Below, one piece after another: positions 1-8,220 of a stretch of DNA of 64,000 nt; position 1 is the stretch's first letter, and every line of letters starts with the position of its first letter. A program made the position numbers and the translations under genes. Source of the stretch: JBDIVL01 sp039794405. Its GTDB lineage: Bacteria; Planctomycetota; Brocadiia; Brocadiales; Brocadiaceae. A model generated the notes under the pieces. That model had not been told where the DNA came from. It saw only the letters and a list, made by a program, of their open reading frames with translations, and did not search any database. The DNA is taken from NCBI GenBank assembly GCA_039794405.1, contig JBDIVL010000010.1:1-64000 (forward strand), given 5' to 3'.

Positions 1-160
1 GATACACACTTTCCCATCCTCTGTCCGGATAGGCATCCAATGGATTTCCAACTTCAACAGCAGGTTTTAACAACCTGAACGCCATTGCCTTATTGGCAAC
101 GGTAAAGGTTGCTCCAGTCGCACCTGCCAACTGGAGAAAAGTCCTTCTCGTTAGTTTCAT
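1..160 (-). CDS. Tat-exported molybdopterin oxidoreductase, N-terminal fragment (formate dehydrogenase-like)
   Basis: Only the first 53 codons are in the window; the gene runs off the left edge. The start is ATG at 158-160, preceded by an AGGAG ribosome site. The protein begins with a twin-arginine signal (KLTRRTFLQ followed by a small-residue hydrophobic stretch), so export in folded form with its cofactor is expected. The sequence then reads NPLDAYPDRGWESVY, a block typical of large molybdopterin subunits of the formate dehydrogenase / tetrathionate / thiosulfate reductase group. The neighbouring FocA-type channel favours formate dehydrogenase, but this is inference because no cofactor-binding or catalytic part is visible. 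Whether it carries selenocysteine cannot be judged here. Confidence 0.75.
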   Translation of the reverse strand, partial: MKLTRRTFLQLAGATGATFTVANKAMAFRLLKPAVEVGNPLDAYPDRGWESVY

Positions 161-379
161 ATTTCCCGCTCCTTTCTCAATTCTCAATAGACTCAAAATA
201 TTTGGACCACGGATATGAACAGGCTCTTCTACCGTTGTCCTAACAACCGTTTTTCCATCTTCTCAATATCCTATTACTGTATCGTTTAAAACCTCACCTG
301 TATACTTTATTAACCGTATTTATGAATAGTCAAGCGAGGCTCGCTATAAGTATACCATCGTTTACTTGTATGTCAACAT

Positions 380-395
380 ATAAACGTATGTTTAT
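380..395. promoter_or_regulatory. Palindromic operator-like site ATAAAC-GTAT-GTTTAT
   Basis: Two perfect inverted 6-base arms are separated by 4 bases. The site lies 220 bases upstream of the molybdopterin enzyme start. Further half-sites (GTTTAC at 360-365, GTAAAC at 410-415) flank it. The same 16-base layout recurs upstream of the HPP-family gene near 5.9-6.1 kb, which suggests binding by a dimeric regulator. The regulator is unknown. Confidence 0.45.
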
Positions 396-469
396 TTATA
401 CAAAGCATGGTAAACAGTATGCACTATTTTATTTATGACAATATTTTATTTAAACAATTCTGGCTCAAA

Positions 470-499
470 AAAAGGCCAGCGTTATAAAGCTGGCCTTTT
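470..499 (-). terminator. Rho-independent terminator of the focA transcript
   Basis: An 11-bp perfect stem (AAAAGGCCAGC / GCTGGCCTTTT) with an 8-base loop is followed, in the minus direction, by a run of T. It lies about 120 bases past the focA stop, which separates focA from the downstream molybdopterin gene. Confidence 0.85.
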
Positions 500-616
500 G
501 TGCACGGAGACTTTTCCTAACGCAACTGCCACGGATGAAAGGGACGCCAGGAAGCCTTTTGTACACAGAAACGATTATTAATAATTTCTGCTATTATTGT
601 AAAATTTGTTTCTGAT

Positions 617-1510
617 TTATCCCTTCATCTTTACCTTAATATCTTTAATCTCTTCTTCCATTCTTGGTGGTTTTAATGATTCATTGGTTCCTGTAGCAGC
701 CTTTAATGCCTCTAATTTCCTTGCCCCTCTTTCATCCATAACCGTTGCAAACCAATAGAGGAAAGTAACAAAGAAACTACCACCCACGATGTTACCAAGG
801 GTAACAGGAACAAGGTTCCATCCAAACATTTTACCCCATGAAATCGCTGCAGGGTCATGAGGCAGTAAATTTGCAATCGTCAAAAACGTCATATTTGCCA
901 CGCTGTGTTCCATTCCTGTAGTAACAAAACAGAACAAAACCCACCAACACATAATCATCTTGCCCGAATCACTCGTGCACCTAAAAGTAGACCATATACC
1001 CAGACATACAAGCCAGTTACAAAAGATACCTCTGAAAAACAATTCCCACCACGGTGCATTACACTTGTAGGTAGCTACCTTCATTAAAAACGACTTCCAT
1101 GGATCAGGGGCAAATACGCCAGACATATAAATTAATAGCGCAAAAACCATCGATCCGCCCAGGTTACCTAAGTATGTCCAAAACCAGCCCAACATTGAAT
1201 CGCCAAGTGATACGGTACCCCGAAAAGTACCTTTTAGTATCAACAGGTTATATCCGGTAAACAACTCAGCTCCACCAATAACTACTAATGTCAAGGCGAT
1301 GGGAAATACTACGCCTGCAACTATTTTCCCTATTCCAGGATTTAGTGCTGCAACGGGAGCAGCCGCAATAACCATGAGAAGGACGCCAAATCCAATATAA
1401 AAACCAGCTATTACAGAAAGCGTCAAGAAGCCTATCAGGCTGTGCTTCATTGCAGTAGCTTTCTTTAAAGATACCGCTGCAATTCCATCTACGTTTCCAG
1501 TATATAACAT
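617..1510 (-). CDS. focA: Formate/nitrite channel, FNT family (FocA/NirC)
   Basis: A 297-residue inner-membrane channel of the pentameric FNT family, which passes small monovalent anions such as formate or nitrite. Family marks are AELFTGYN (about residues 81-88) and GMEHSVANM (about 199-207), the latter carrying the conserved pore histidine (H202). About six hydrophobic helices are visible, with a charged tail. The ATG start follows GAGGAG. The downstream gene is a formate-dehydrogenase-like enzyme, which argues for formate; an anammox cell also needs nitrite, so substrate choice stays open. A strong terminator follows the gene. Confidence 0.9.
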   Translation of the reverse strand: MLYTGNVDGIAAVSLKKATAMKHSLIGFLTLSVIAGFYIGFGVLLMVIAAAPVAALNPGIGKIVAGVVFPIALTLVVIGGAELFTGYNLLILKGTFRGTVSLGDSMLGWFWTYLGNLGGSMVFALLIYMSGVFAPDPWKSFLMKVATYKCNAPWWELFFRGIFCNWLVCLGIWSTFRCTSDSGKMIMCWWVLFCFVTTGMEHSVANMTFLTIANLLPHDPAAISWGKMFGWNLVPVTLGNIVGGSFFVTFLYWFATVMDERGARKLEALKAATGTNESLKPPRMEEEIKDIKVKMKG

Positions 1511-1709
1511 TAATTGTTCTCCTCTAAAATGTTGTATACATTTACGAAAACAATACGAATTATTTACTACCCCTTCTAAGACTCAATACACTGCAACCAT
1601 TCATTTCAATATAATGATTTATTTAGTACACCTCCTTTCTTTTTCACAAAAGTTCCTCCCAGCACCTCAAACAATCATGTTCTGATCATCACTCTTCCCC
1701 CTCCCATGG

Positions 1710-1826
1710 TTAGTTCAATCTTGCAGATTGAACCATATGCTGAGCATTAACCTGTACGTCTTTGATTGGTGTCAGGCATATGTAACATGCAAAACATTTC
1801 GACTCAATTGCAAGCAATTGAACCAA
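1710..1826 (+). repeat. Dispersed double-hairpin repeat, copy 1
   Basis: A roughly 117-base unit bounded by two short palindromes: TTCAATC-ttgca-GATTGAA at 1714-1732 and TCAATTG-caag-CAATTGA at 1804-1821. The inner part (around GTACGTC..TTGATTGGTGTC..ACATGC..AAACATTTC) matches copy 3 near 27.9 kb in the same order. It encodes nothing recognisable and resembles a non-autonomous MITE- or REP-like element. Confidence 0.6.
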
Positions 1827-1927
1827 CCCTGAGATAAGGAGGAGGTTTTCTACGGACAGATAAAAAATGTCTGTGTTTTGTTGCCTTTATTCTATCACGT
1901 ATTTTCATATAACACCGGCAGCTATGC

Positions 1928-2000
1928 AGGGTGGACATTATCCATCAAAATATCACTTCCGTGTCCACGTTACTTGTTTTTTGTGGGCAAGGCCCACCCT
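1928..2000. repeat. Short inverted repeat AGGGTGG / CCACCCT
   Basis: Seven-base inverted ends (1928-1934 and 1994-2000) enclose further small palindromes, including TGGGC-aag-GCCCA. It sits between two inverted copies of the double-hairpin repeat. The layout recalls the AGGGTGGCAC-ended element at 11.4 kb. Confidence 0.35.
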
Positions 2001-2010
2001 ATCCGACTTT

Positions 2011-2144
2011 TTGTTGGTTCAATCATCCACGATTGAACTGAAACGTTTCGACCCACTTTCTGTCTCTGTCACGAGTGTAGAGATACAAAATCTTACGTCT
2101 CTGCCAATTCAAATGTATGATTCAATCTGCAAGATTGAACTAAC
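2011..2144 (-). repeat. Dispersed double-hairpin repeat, copy 2 (reverse orientation)
   Basis: The hairpins TTCAATC-atccac-GATTGAA (2018-2037) and TTCAATC-tgcaa-GATTGAA (2121-2139) bound a unit that, read on the minus strand, has the same end blocks (GTTAGTTCAATC... and ...GATTGAACCAAC) as copies 1 and 3 but a diverged centre. With copy 1 it forms a large inverted pair in the 740-base gap upstream of focA. Confidence 0.5.
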
Positions 2145-2252
2145 CCGGATCCCTTATGAACGATTGAATGGTACCTGTTTCGATTATCCCTAATGAAATT
2201 TTTATACCATAAACATACTGATGGGGTAGATTCCATTCTCCGGTGTCTTTAA

Positions 2253-2747
2253 TCACTCCACAAGTTGCTTCTGAAGTGCTATATTCTCTTTTTTAAGTGT
2301 TCCTAGATTCTTCACGAGCCCTTGAATTGACAAATCCTTACTACTGAGCGTCTTCCTTGCTAATGACAACGAATCCTCCAAACCCCATATCTCTCTTTGT
2401 AATCGGGCTTTTTCCTCCTCCAGTTTTGTCTTCGTATCTTCAAGTATTTTATTCGCATGTATCAATTGTTCACCCTGTTCTTTAAAAGAAACTGCAACCT
2501 TTTCAGCTTCTTCCTTCTGCCGTGTTATATCATTAACCATCTTATTTAGCTCTTCCATGGAACCAAAGGCCTTCATCACCCTTTGCCCAAGCTGCTCCAG
2601 GAAGGTCTTTTCTCTAACGTATCCTGCTTCTTTCATTTTGTAATATTTATTGAGCATTTTTGCTGCAAAACCAGTGTTTACAAACAGCAATATTACGATA
2701 AGGGTTTTCGCATTAACGGATATGCCCTTTGCCACCTGATTTCCCAT
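2253..2747 (-). CDS. Small membrane-anchored coiled-coil protein, unknown function
   Basis: Not a family I recognise. The chosen ATG at 2745-2747 has GGGAG 8 bases upstream and gives 164 residues; an upstream in-frame TTG lacks a ribosome site. Residues about 10-30 form one hydrophobic segment (KTLIVILLFVNTGFAAKML). The rest is charged, with long heptad-like stretches rich in E, K, L and Q, so a coiled coil is expected. It lies 45 bases downstream of the three-PAS sensor on the same strand and is probably co-transcribed. Inference: it may be a partner or structural element for that output-less sensor. Confidence 0.65.
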   Translation of the reverse strand: MGNQVAKGISVNAKTLIVILLFVNTGFAAKMLNKYYKMKEAGYVREKTFLEQLGQRVMKAFGSMEELNKMVNDITRQKEEAEKVAVSFKEQGEQLIHANKILEDTKTKLEEEKARLQREIWGLEDSLSLARKTLSSKDLSIQGLVKNLGTLKKENIALQKQLVE

Positions 2748-2792
2748 AATCTGCACTCCCAATTCAGGATATTTTCATAAAGGGTGTTTTAT

Positions 2793-5081
2793 CTATCTTT
2801 CTGTTATATCTCTCAATACACCCGTGATCCTGATTGGCTTACCGCTTTCATCACGCTCAAGATTGGATGTCCTCTCGGAAATAAATCGTTCTCCATTTTT
2901 CCTCTTACAATACGAAGTAAAATCCCTCCACACCTCATCCTTTTCCAACCTCTCGATTAATTCTTTTCGATCATCAGGATTCACATACATGTCCTTTACC
3001 CGTGTCCCAATCACTTCCTTAGGTGAGTTATAGCCAAGAATTTCCGCACCAGCCTGATTGATCCAGGTAAAGACACCATCTTCCGTTGGCTCACTCTGAT
3101 ATATTCCTTCTTTTAACGAATTCAGCAATTGCCTGTAGTGTCTCTCAGATTCCAGTAACTCCTCTTCTAACTTCTTTCGCTCAGTAATATCCCTAAATAT
3201 CCCGTCTATACAAACCGGCTGCCCTCTATCATCGGAAACCAGATTTGACGTACGTTCCATGTAAAAGCGTTCACCATTCTTCCTCTTGCATACAGAGGCA
3301 AAATTCCTCCAAACACCTTCCTTCATTAACTTCTCGACGATTTTTCCCCGATCATCTGGATTTACATACATATCCTTTACCCTCATCCCAATCACTTCCT
3401 CTGGAGATTCATAACCAAGGATCTCTGCCCCTGCCTGATTGATCCAGGTAAATACTCCTTCTTCCGTTGGCTCAGATTGATACACCCCTTCTTTCAGTGA
3501 ATCGAACAATACACGATATCTCTTCTCAGACTCAAGAATCTCCATCTCCGCTTTCTTCCTCTCAGAGATATCCCTGAATACTCCATGAATAGCAACCGGA
3601 CTCCCTTTTTCATCCCTGAGCAGATTGCTGGTACGTTCTGCATAAAAACCTTCACCGTTCTTCCTTTTACAAAGGGACACAAATTCCCTCCATACTCCAT
3701 CCTTCTCAAGCTTTTCGCAAAGCCGTCTTCTATCGTCTGGGTCTCCATAGATATTCTTCACCTTCGTTCCAATTACCTCTTCCGGAGAACGATAGCCCAG
3801 GATTTCTGCACCTGCCTTATTCATAAAGGTAAATACACCCTCTATACCAGGCTCAGACTGATACACCCCTTCCTTGAGAGAGTTAAACAATTCCCTATAC
3901 CGTTTTTCGGATACTGCTATTTCTTTTGTCTTCTCATCCAAAGACTTCACCATAGCATTAAAGGAGTTTGCCAATATTCCAATCTCATCTTCTCTCTTGA
4001 TATCTACCTTTTGAGTCAAATCTCCCAAAGCCATTCTCTCAGTCGCTTCAGTAAGTTTGACGATCGGTATCGAAGTTTTTCTGCCGATAAAATATGCGGC
4101 CAATACAAACGGGAATGCAAGGGTTAATAACACAGAACCTACAATATAATTCAGATTATAAGCGGCTCCATAACCTTCGTCCCTGTCGATTTCTGATATT
4201 ACACCCAAATAAAACTCAGGCAGCCAGCGCCATGCGCCCAATACCGTTACGCCGCTGTAGTCTTTATAGCCATTCGCATCAAAACCGTTGTTGTCGGAAA
4301 CACACTCGCGGACACCTTTCGTAAGCTCACCAATTTCTCGATCTATGAGTTTCAATTCCAAGGCACATCTCTTTTTCACAAGTCCCATTTCTTTGAGATG
4401 TGCTGCAAACCGCGATTCCGTGACCATATATCCGTCTTTATTTACCAGATAGGTCTCTCCTGTCTTTCCCATGTTAAGACTGAGCATCAGATCGTTCAAA
4501 CTATTTACATCTACTCTGACAGAAACAACGCCGATGATAACTCCATCCCTATCTTTCAATGGTGTTGAAACAAACATGGTAGGCATGCCAAGTTCTTTCT
4601 CTCCCAATTCGTTTGCCAACGGGATTTCTGACGGTACAATACCTGATACAAAAGTCTTCCCTTGTATTGCTTCACGAAAATAATCTGTTTTTGAAATGTT
4701 ATTTCCCATTCCTTCTTCTACAGTAGCGACAGTTACCCATCCTTTGTCATTGCTGACAAATATGCCCTTATAACCGTAGTCGGCCTTTACCGTCTCTAAA
4801 TAGTAGACAATATCTGCGTAATCCTCTTCATCTTTTGCAATTTTTACATACTCGACCATTAACGGATTGTTTGCAATTACCCGTATATTCTTCATCCTCT
4901 CATGGATCCAATTCGTTACTAATTGTGCTTGTTTGTGGCCAATACCATCAAGGTTTCTTATGAGTACTTCTTGAAGATCAGATTGTATTCGTGGATAAGC
5001 TATAACCCTTAGTAAAATAAACGGTAACAGGGTGAATAGTATTAATAAAAGGATAAGTCGATTTTTTATCGAAATATACAT
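2793..5081 (-). CDS. Cache-HAMP-PAS-PAS-PAS membrane sensor without an output domain
   Basis: 762 residues from the ATG at 5081, which has a GGAG site 8 bases upstream; an in-frame ATG at 5114 has none. Order: a membrane helix near the N-terminus, a periplasmic double-Cache region (about 30-310), a second membrane helix, a HAMP linker (about 345-395), then three PAS/PAC modules of about 125 residues, each starting near E(K/R)xYRxLxxSLKEG and ending RDI(S/T)ER. The modules are roughly 65-75% alike by eye, indicating recent internal triplication. The protein stops right after the third ITER, where a kinase, GGDEF or methyl-accepting domain would normally follow. Likely role: periplasmic ligand sensing with signalling through a partner, or a truncated kinase. 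Confidence 0.85.
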   Translation of the reverse strand: MYISIKNRLILLLILFTLLPFILLRVIAYPRIQSDLQEVLIRNLDGIGHKQAQLVTNWIHERMKNIRVIANNPLMVEYVKIAKDEEDYADIVYYLETVKADYGYKGIFVSNDKGWVTVATVEEGMGNNISKTDYFREAIQGKTFVSGIVPSEIPLANELGEKELGMPTMFVSTPLKDRDGVIIGVVSVRVDVNSLNDLMLSLNMGKTGETYLVNKDGYMVTESRFAAHLKEMGLVKKRCALELKLIDREIGELTKGVRECVSDNNGFDANGYKDYSGVTVLGAWRWLPEFYLGVISEIDRDEGYGAAYNLNYIVGSVLLTLAFPFVLAAYFIGRKTSIPIVKLTEATERMALGDLTQKVDIKREDEIGILANSFNAMVKSLDEKTKEIAVSEKRYRELFNSLKEGVYQSEPGIEGVFTFMNKAGAEILGYRSPEEVIGTKVKNIYGDPDDRRRLCEKLEKDGVWREFVSLCKRKNGEGFYAERTSNLLRDEKGSPVAIHGVFRDISERKKAEMEILESEKRYRVLFDSLKEGVYQSEPTEEGVFTWINQAGAEILGYESPEEVIGMRVKDMYVNPDDRGKIVEKLMKEGVWRNFASVCKRKNGERFYMERTSNLVSDDRGQPVCIDGIFRDITERKKLEEELLESERHYRQLLNSLKEGIYQSEPTEDGVFTWINQAGAEILGYNSPKEVIGTRVKDMYVNPDDRKELIERLEKDEVWRDFTSYCKRKNGERFISERTSNLERDESGKPIRITGVLRDITER

Positions 5082-5146
5082 GAGTTTTCTCCATAAATAT
5101 AACCGATTGTACATCTAAATTTGCAATTCATCATTCTGCAGGAACC

Positions 5147-5683
5147 TTACCACCAGTGTGTAGGATATTCCCTTTTCCCCAGTTTATTGAAAACCACGCC
5201 AATGAGTACCAAAACAAAGGCGCCCACGGTAACCGGATTAAAGATATACATATATGCGGTCCCCAACCCGCCGGTTTGAACGGCTATATATGCTGTTGCA
5301 CCGGCTGGTGGATGGATTGAATAGGTTACTGTCATGAGTACCAGGGCAAGGGCAACACCAAGTGCAATAGACCAAAACGTAGCACCAAAAAAATCGTGTA
5401 CGACCACTCCAATGCACGCTGAGACAAAATGTCCTAAGAGAACATTTCTCGGTTGTGCCAGCGGAGACTTATAGGCGCCATAAATCAATACAGAACTAGC
5501 ACCGAATGGCCCTAGCAGCATAGGAAATTTCCAAAGATAGGCAAGCAATGCAGTAAAGCCTATACCCAAAAATGCACCCCACAAGGAAAGCCATACTTCT
5601 CTTGAAGGAATTGCTGAATGTGGGGTCTTCGGCAGCTTTTTTAAAACAGTACAAATCTTGCTAATTTCTCCCATGAATTGCAT
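5147..5683 (-). CDS. HPP-family integral membrane protein
   Basis: A 178-residue protein with four predicted membrane helices and the diagnostic block SIHPPAGATA (about residues 121-130), which defines the HPP family. Members in cyanobacteria and plant plastids have been linked to nitrite uptake; that is family knowledge and not proven here. With the FNT channel on the same strand nearby, a role in nitrite import is a reasonable inference for a nitrite-consuming organism. The ATG at 5683 follows an AAGGAGAGG-type site. Its upstream region holds several copies of a 16-base palindrome, so tight regulation is likely. Confidence 0.85.
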   Translation of the reverse strand: MQFMGEISKICTVLKKLPKTPHSAIPSREVWLSLWGAFLGIGFTALLAYLWKFPMLLGPFGASSVLIYGAYKSPLAQPRNVLLGHFVSACIGVVVHDFFGATFWSIALGVALALVLMTVTYSIHPPAGATAYIAVQTGGLGTAYMYIFNPVTVGAFVLVLIGVVFNKLGKREYPTHWW

Positions 5684-5862
5684 ATTTTCCCTCTCCTTAT
5701 TTGAAGATTGCCTAAAAGGTCTGTTGCATACGATAAAAACCCTTTTTTATCTTCTTCGATATCATCTTTTACTTCAAATTGAACGTAGAAGACTTTCTTA
5801 ACGTCTCTTGTTTACTTCTTCTTATACATCTATAATATCCATTATATGTACCTACTTTAATA

Positions 5863-5878
5863 GTAACCATACGTTTAC
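5863..5878. promoter_or_regulatory. Operator-like palindrome GTAACC-ATAC-GTTTAC
   Basis: It lies 180 bases upstream of the HPP gene. Its reverse complement (GTAAAC-GTAT-GGTTAC) differs by one base from the site at 6118-6133, and its core GTAT spacer matches the site at 380-395. Confidence 0.5.
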
Positions 5879-5969
5879 TTTTTCATAAAACAAAAAACAT
5901 GCCATCTCTGCCGATAAAACAAGATACCATTTATATATTTATATAAGTAGCATCAAACTGATGCATTAT

Positions 5970-5985
5970 GTAAACGATAATTTAT
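5970..5985. promoter_or_regulatory. Operator-like palindrome GTAAAC-GATA-ATTTAT
   Basis: A degenerate member of the same 16-base family; an extra GTAAAC half-site follows at 5994-5999. Confidence 0.35.
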
Positions 5986-6084
5986 TTATCAGTGTAAACA
6001 ATAAAGTGATACTTAATCATGCAGACCTTTCATTGTGCAAAGGTAGTTTCATGCGTTAAATTTTACCTGTAAATTAAATATTAT

Positions 6085-6133
6085 GTAAACCCGTGTTTAT
6101 ACATATTATGAGTATATGTAAACATATGGTTAC
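6085..6133. promoter_or_regulatory. Two operator-like palindromes in tandem
   Basis: GTAAAC-CCGT-GTTTAT at 6085-6100 and GTAAAC-ATAT-GGTTAC at 6118-6133 are spaced 33 bases start to start, about three helical turns. This fits cooperative binding of a dimeric regulator on one DNA face. Confidence 0.5.
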
Positions 6134-6600
6134 TGAAGGATATTAATGATTGTGAAAGCCTAATCAAACAGGTTTTCCTTTGTGCAATAGCAATATGCTG
6201 TCTAAACAAAAGATACATAAATTTATCTGTCTTTTCCAAGAGACAGGAAGATCCTCAATGAATACTTTCATGCAGATGATCACAATGGCAGTATCTATTC
6301 GATGAGCGATAGGTTTATTGATAATTCTTTGGCAAAAGTCTTTTGATTTATATTTTTGGCTTGACTAAAAATACTATGGCATGTTAGTAAATAATTATCA
6401 GGAATCTTTAAAAATAAGAATGTCACGATATAAGGTAAGCTCCGGGCAAGCAGAGGATGCCGGGTAAAGGGTCTTTTAATCCCTCTTAAATCACCCTTTC
6501 ATAAAAGGGAAATAAGAGAGATTAAAGAAGATCTCCTTACTACCGAAGATTCTGTGAAAATATCTTTTGCAGCAAGTCTTTCATTTTGAGGAGGCTGCTT

Positions 6601-7467
6601 ATGGCACAACAGTCCCAGGAGAAAAAATATCCACCTCAACATCAGGAACAACAGCCAGGAAAAGAACATGAGATGCAGCCGAGGCCAAAGGGCCAAGCAC
6701 AAGAATACCGGGGATGCAATAAACTACAGGATAAGGTAGCTCTCATTACCGGGGCGGATAGCGGCATTGGAAGGGCGACCGCCGTTGCTTTCGCCAAAGA
6801 AGGAGCAAATATATCCATTGTATATCTTAATGAGCATAAAGACGCAGAAGAGACTCGCAAATTAATAGAAAGGGAAGGGCGCCGCTGCCTTCTCATTTCA
6901 GGTGATGCAGGAGATGAATATTTTTGTTCAGAGGCAGTAAAAAAAACCATTCATGAGTTTGGAAAACTCGATATTCTGGTAAATAATGCCGCTGTACAAT
7001 TTTATCAGGAAGGCATAGAGAATATTTCAAAAGAGCAACTGGAAACTACATTCCGCACGAATATCTTCTCATATTTTTTTATGACAAAAGCAGCATTAAA
7101 GCATTTAGGCAAGGATTCCACGATCATCAATACTACCTCTGTTACTGCATATCGGGGTAGTCCGAATCTTTTAGATTATTCCTCTACGAAAGGTGCAATT
7201 GTCTCCTTTACCCGCTCGCTGGCTTTGTCCTTAGTAAAACAAGGTATCCGCGTAAATGGTGTAGCACCGGGACCTGTTTGGACGCCATTAATTCCTGCCG
7301 GTTTTCCGGAAAAAAAAGTCGAAACCTTTGGCTCCCAGGTTCCCATGCAACGGGCTGCAGAACCAGACGAGATATCCCCGTGTTATGTCTTTTTGGCTTC
7401 TCGTGATTCTGCTTATATCACCGGACAAGTTCTCCATCCCAACGGTGGAGAAATGGTGGGCGGCTAA
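6601..7467 (+). CDS. Short-chain dehydrogenase/reductase (stress-type SDR)
   Basis: 288 residues from the ATG at 6601, which has GAGGAGG 6 bases upstream. Residues 1-40 are Gln/Pro-rich and hydrophilic (PPQHQEQQPGKE), as in general-stress SDRs of the YghA/GspA-39 type. Rossmann marks are TGADSGIG (about 50-57) and NNAA (128-131); the catalytic set is S180, Y193 and K197 (YSSTK). It should reduce or oxidise a small carbonyl or sugar alcohol with NAD(P). The substrate cannot be told. It lies 31 bases upstream of the DUF5752/treT genes and probably heads that operon. Confidence 0.88.
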   Translation: MAQQSQEKKYPPQHQEQQPGKEHEMQPRPKGQAQEYRGCNKLQDKVALITGADSGIGRATAVAFAKEGANISIVYLNEHKDAEETRKLIEREGRRCLLISGDAGDEYFCSEAVKKTIHEFGKLDILVNNAAVQFYQEGIENISKEQLETTFRTNIFSYFFMTKAALKHLGKDSTIINTTSVTAYRGSPNLLDYSSTKGAIVSFTRSLALSLVKQGIRVNGVAPGPVWTPLIPAGFPEKKVETFGSQVPMQRAAEPDEISPCYVFLASRDSAYITGQVLHPNGGEMVGG

Positions 7468-7498
7468 CTTGTCATCCCAAGAAAGAAAAGAAATTGTT

Positions 7499-8212
7499 AT
7501 GGACCCATTAAGAGAGGCAAAAGAACCTTTTATATTTTCCATACAAGCCTATATACCTGAGCTTACTGGTTTAAAGGCGTCAAATCTGCAACAGTTATTA
7601 GACCATATTAAAACCGTTCCGGATTCGGTTATCTACCACCATACCCACCACTTCCTCCAGGAACATCAATATCTCTCTCCAGAGCCACCAAATGACTTTG
7701 CCTATTGGGTAACAGAATTTTTACATGAGGTACGACTCGGGGAATCCCTGTTAAGCATTGATACCATTCAATACACAACCATCCGGGAGCTTCGCAATGA
7801 GATAATCCGTACTCTTGAGGCCTTTATCGAGCAGTATCCGACTTCTCTTAATAAATTTGTTCTTCCAGGTGAAGAATTTCATTTTTTAAAATCTGCCAAT
7901 TTTATTTTACAGACGCCGTATAAAGTTTCAAATCTCAAAGATTTTCGGGATGCACTGAAAAAAATAACTATTGATTCAATATACTTCCATATGTATGAAG
8001 CAAGGCTTCGTATCAGACGGGGCACAAATGACTTTTCCCGATGGCTTGAGGAATGTTTGGAAGAAACGAAACTTGCAAACAAAATTGCCGCCATCGATCC
8101 ATACACTCATACATTAGAAAACTTAAGGTTTGCTATCGTAAAATTAATCGATAAAAGGATTGCTGAATTGGAAAAATCACCAGAAATTCGGGGGGTTCTT
8201 CCAAAATCGTAA
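7499..8212 (+). CDS. DUF5752 family protein
   Basis: 237 residues, starting at the ATG 7499-7501; the open frame further upstream only overlaps the SDR gene. Two related halves are visible: one around IYHHTHHFLQEH...NDFAYWV...LGE and one around IYFHMYEARLRI...NDFSRWL...KLANKIAAID. This is the internal-repeat pattern I associate with DUF5752 proteins, which often sit beside trehalose-type glycosyltransferases. No catalytic motif is clear; the His-rich IYHHTHH stretch could bind a metal. It is 8 bases upstream of treT, so co-function in trehalose metabolism or its control is likely. Confidence 0.7.
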   Translation: MDPLREAKEPFIFSIQAYIPELTGLKASNLQQLLDHIKTVPDSVIYHHTHHFLQEHQYLSPEPPNDFAYWVTEFLHEVRLGESLLSIDTIQYTTIRELRNEIIRTLEAFIEQYPTSLNKFVLPGEEFHFLKSANFILQTPYKVSNLKDFRDALKKITIDSIYFHMYEARLRIRRGTNDFSRWLEECLEETKLANKIAAIDPYTHTLENLRFAIVKLIDKRIAELEKSPEIRGVLPKS

Positions 8213-8220
8213 AGAAAACT

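Larger units (their letters stand above)
5684..6600. promoter_or_regulatory. Long divergent intergenic region between HPP gene and SDR gene
   Basis: 917 bases without a convincing gene, AT-rich, with divergent genes on both sides. The left half carries four GTAAAC-type palindromes (listed separately). The right half shows a possible promoter-like TTGACT at about 6361 but no recognisable riboswitch or RNA gene. Confidence 0.5.

Noticed and set aside
1867..2193. 108-codon plus-strand open frame upstream of focA
   Set aside because: It runs through two inverted dispersed repeats, has no ribosome site and no protein-like composition.
2824..3890. Three tandem DNA repeats of about 380 bases
   Set aside because: They are the coding repeats of the three PAS modules, not a separate mobile or CRISPR-type repeat.
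3585..4127. 180-codon plus-strand open frame
   Set aside because: It is antisense to the PAS region of the sensor gene, whose domains are clear on the minus strand; the long open frame is a by-product of repeated codon use.
6420..6520. Possible riboswitch-like structure before the SDR gene (GGTAAGCTCCGGGCAAGC...GCCGGGTAAAGGG)
   Set aside because: Some pairing is possible but it matches no riboswitch class I know and no conserved core could be recognised.
7328..7498. N-terminal extension of the DUF5752 frame
   Set aside because: It is the out-of-frame overlap with the SDR gene; DUF5752 similarity begins after the ATG at 7499.
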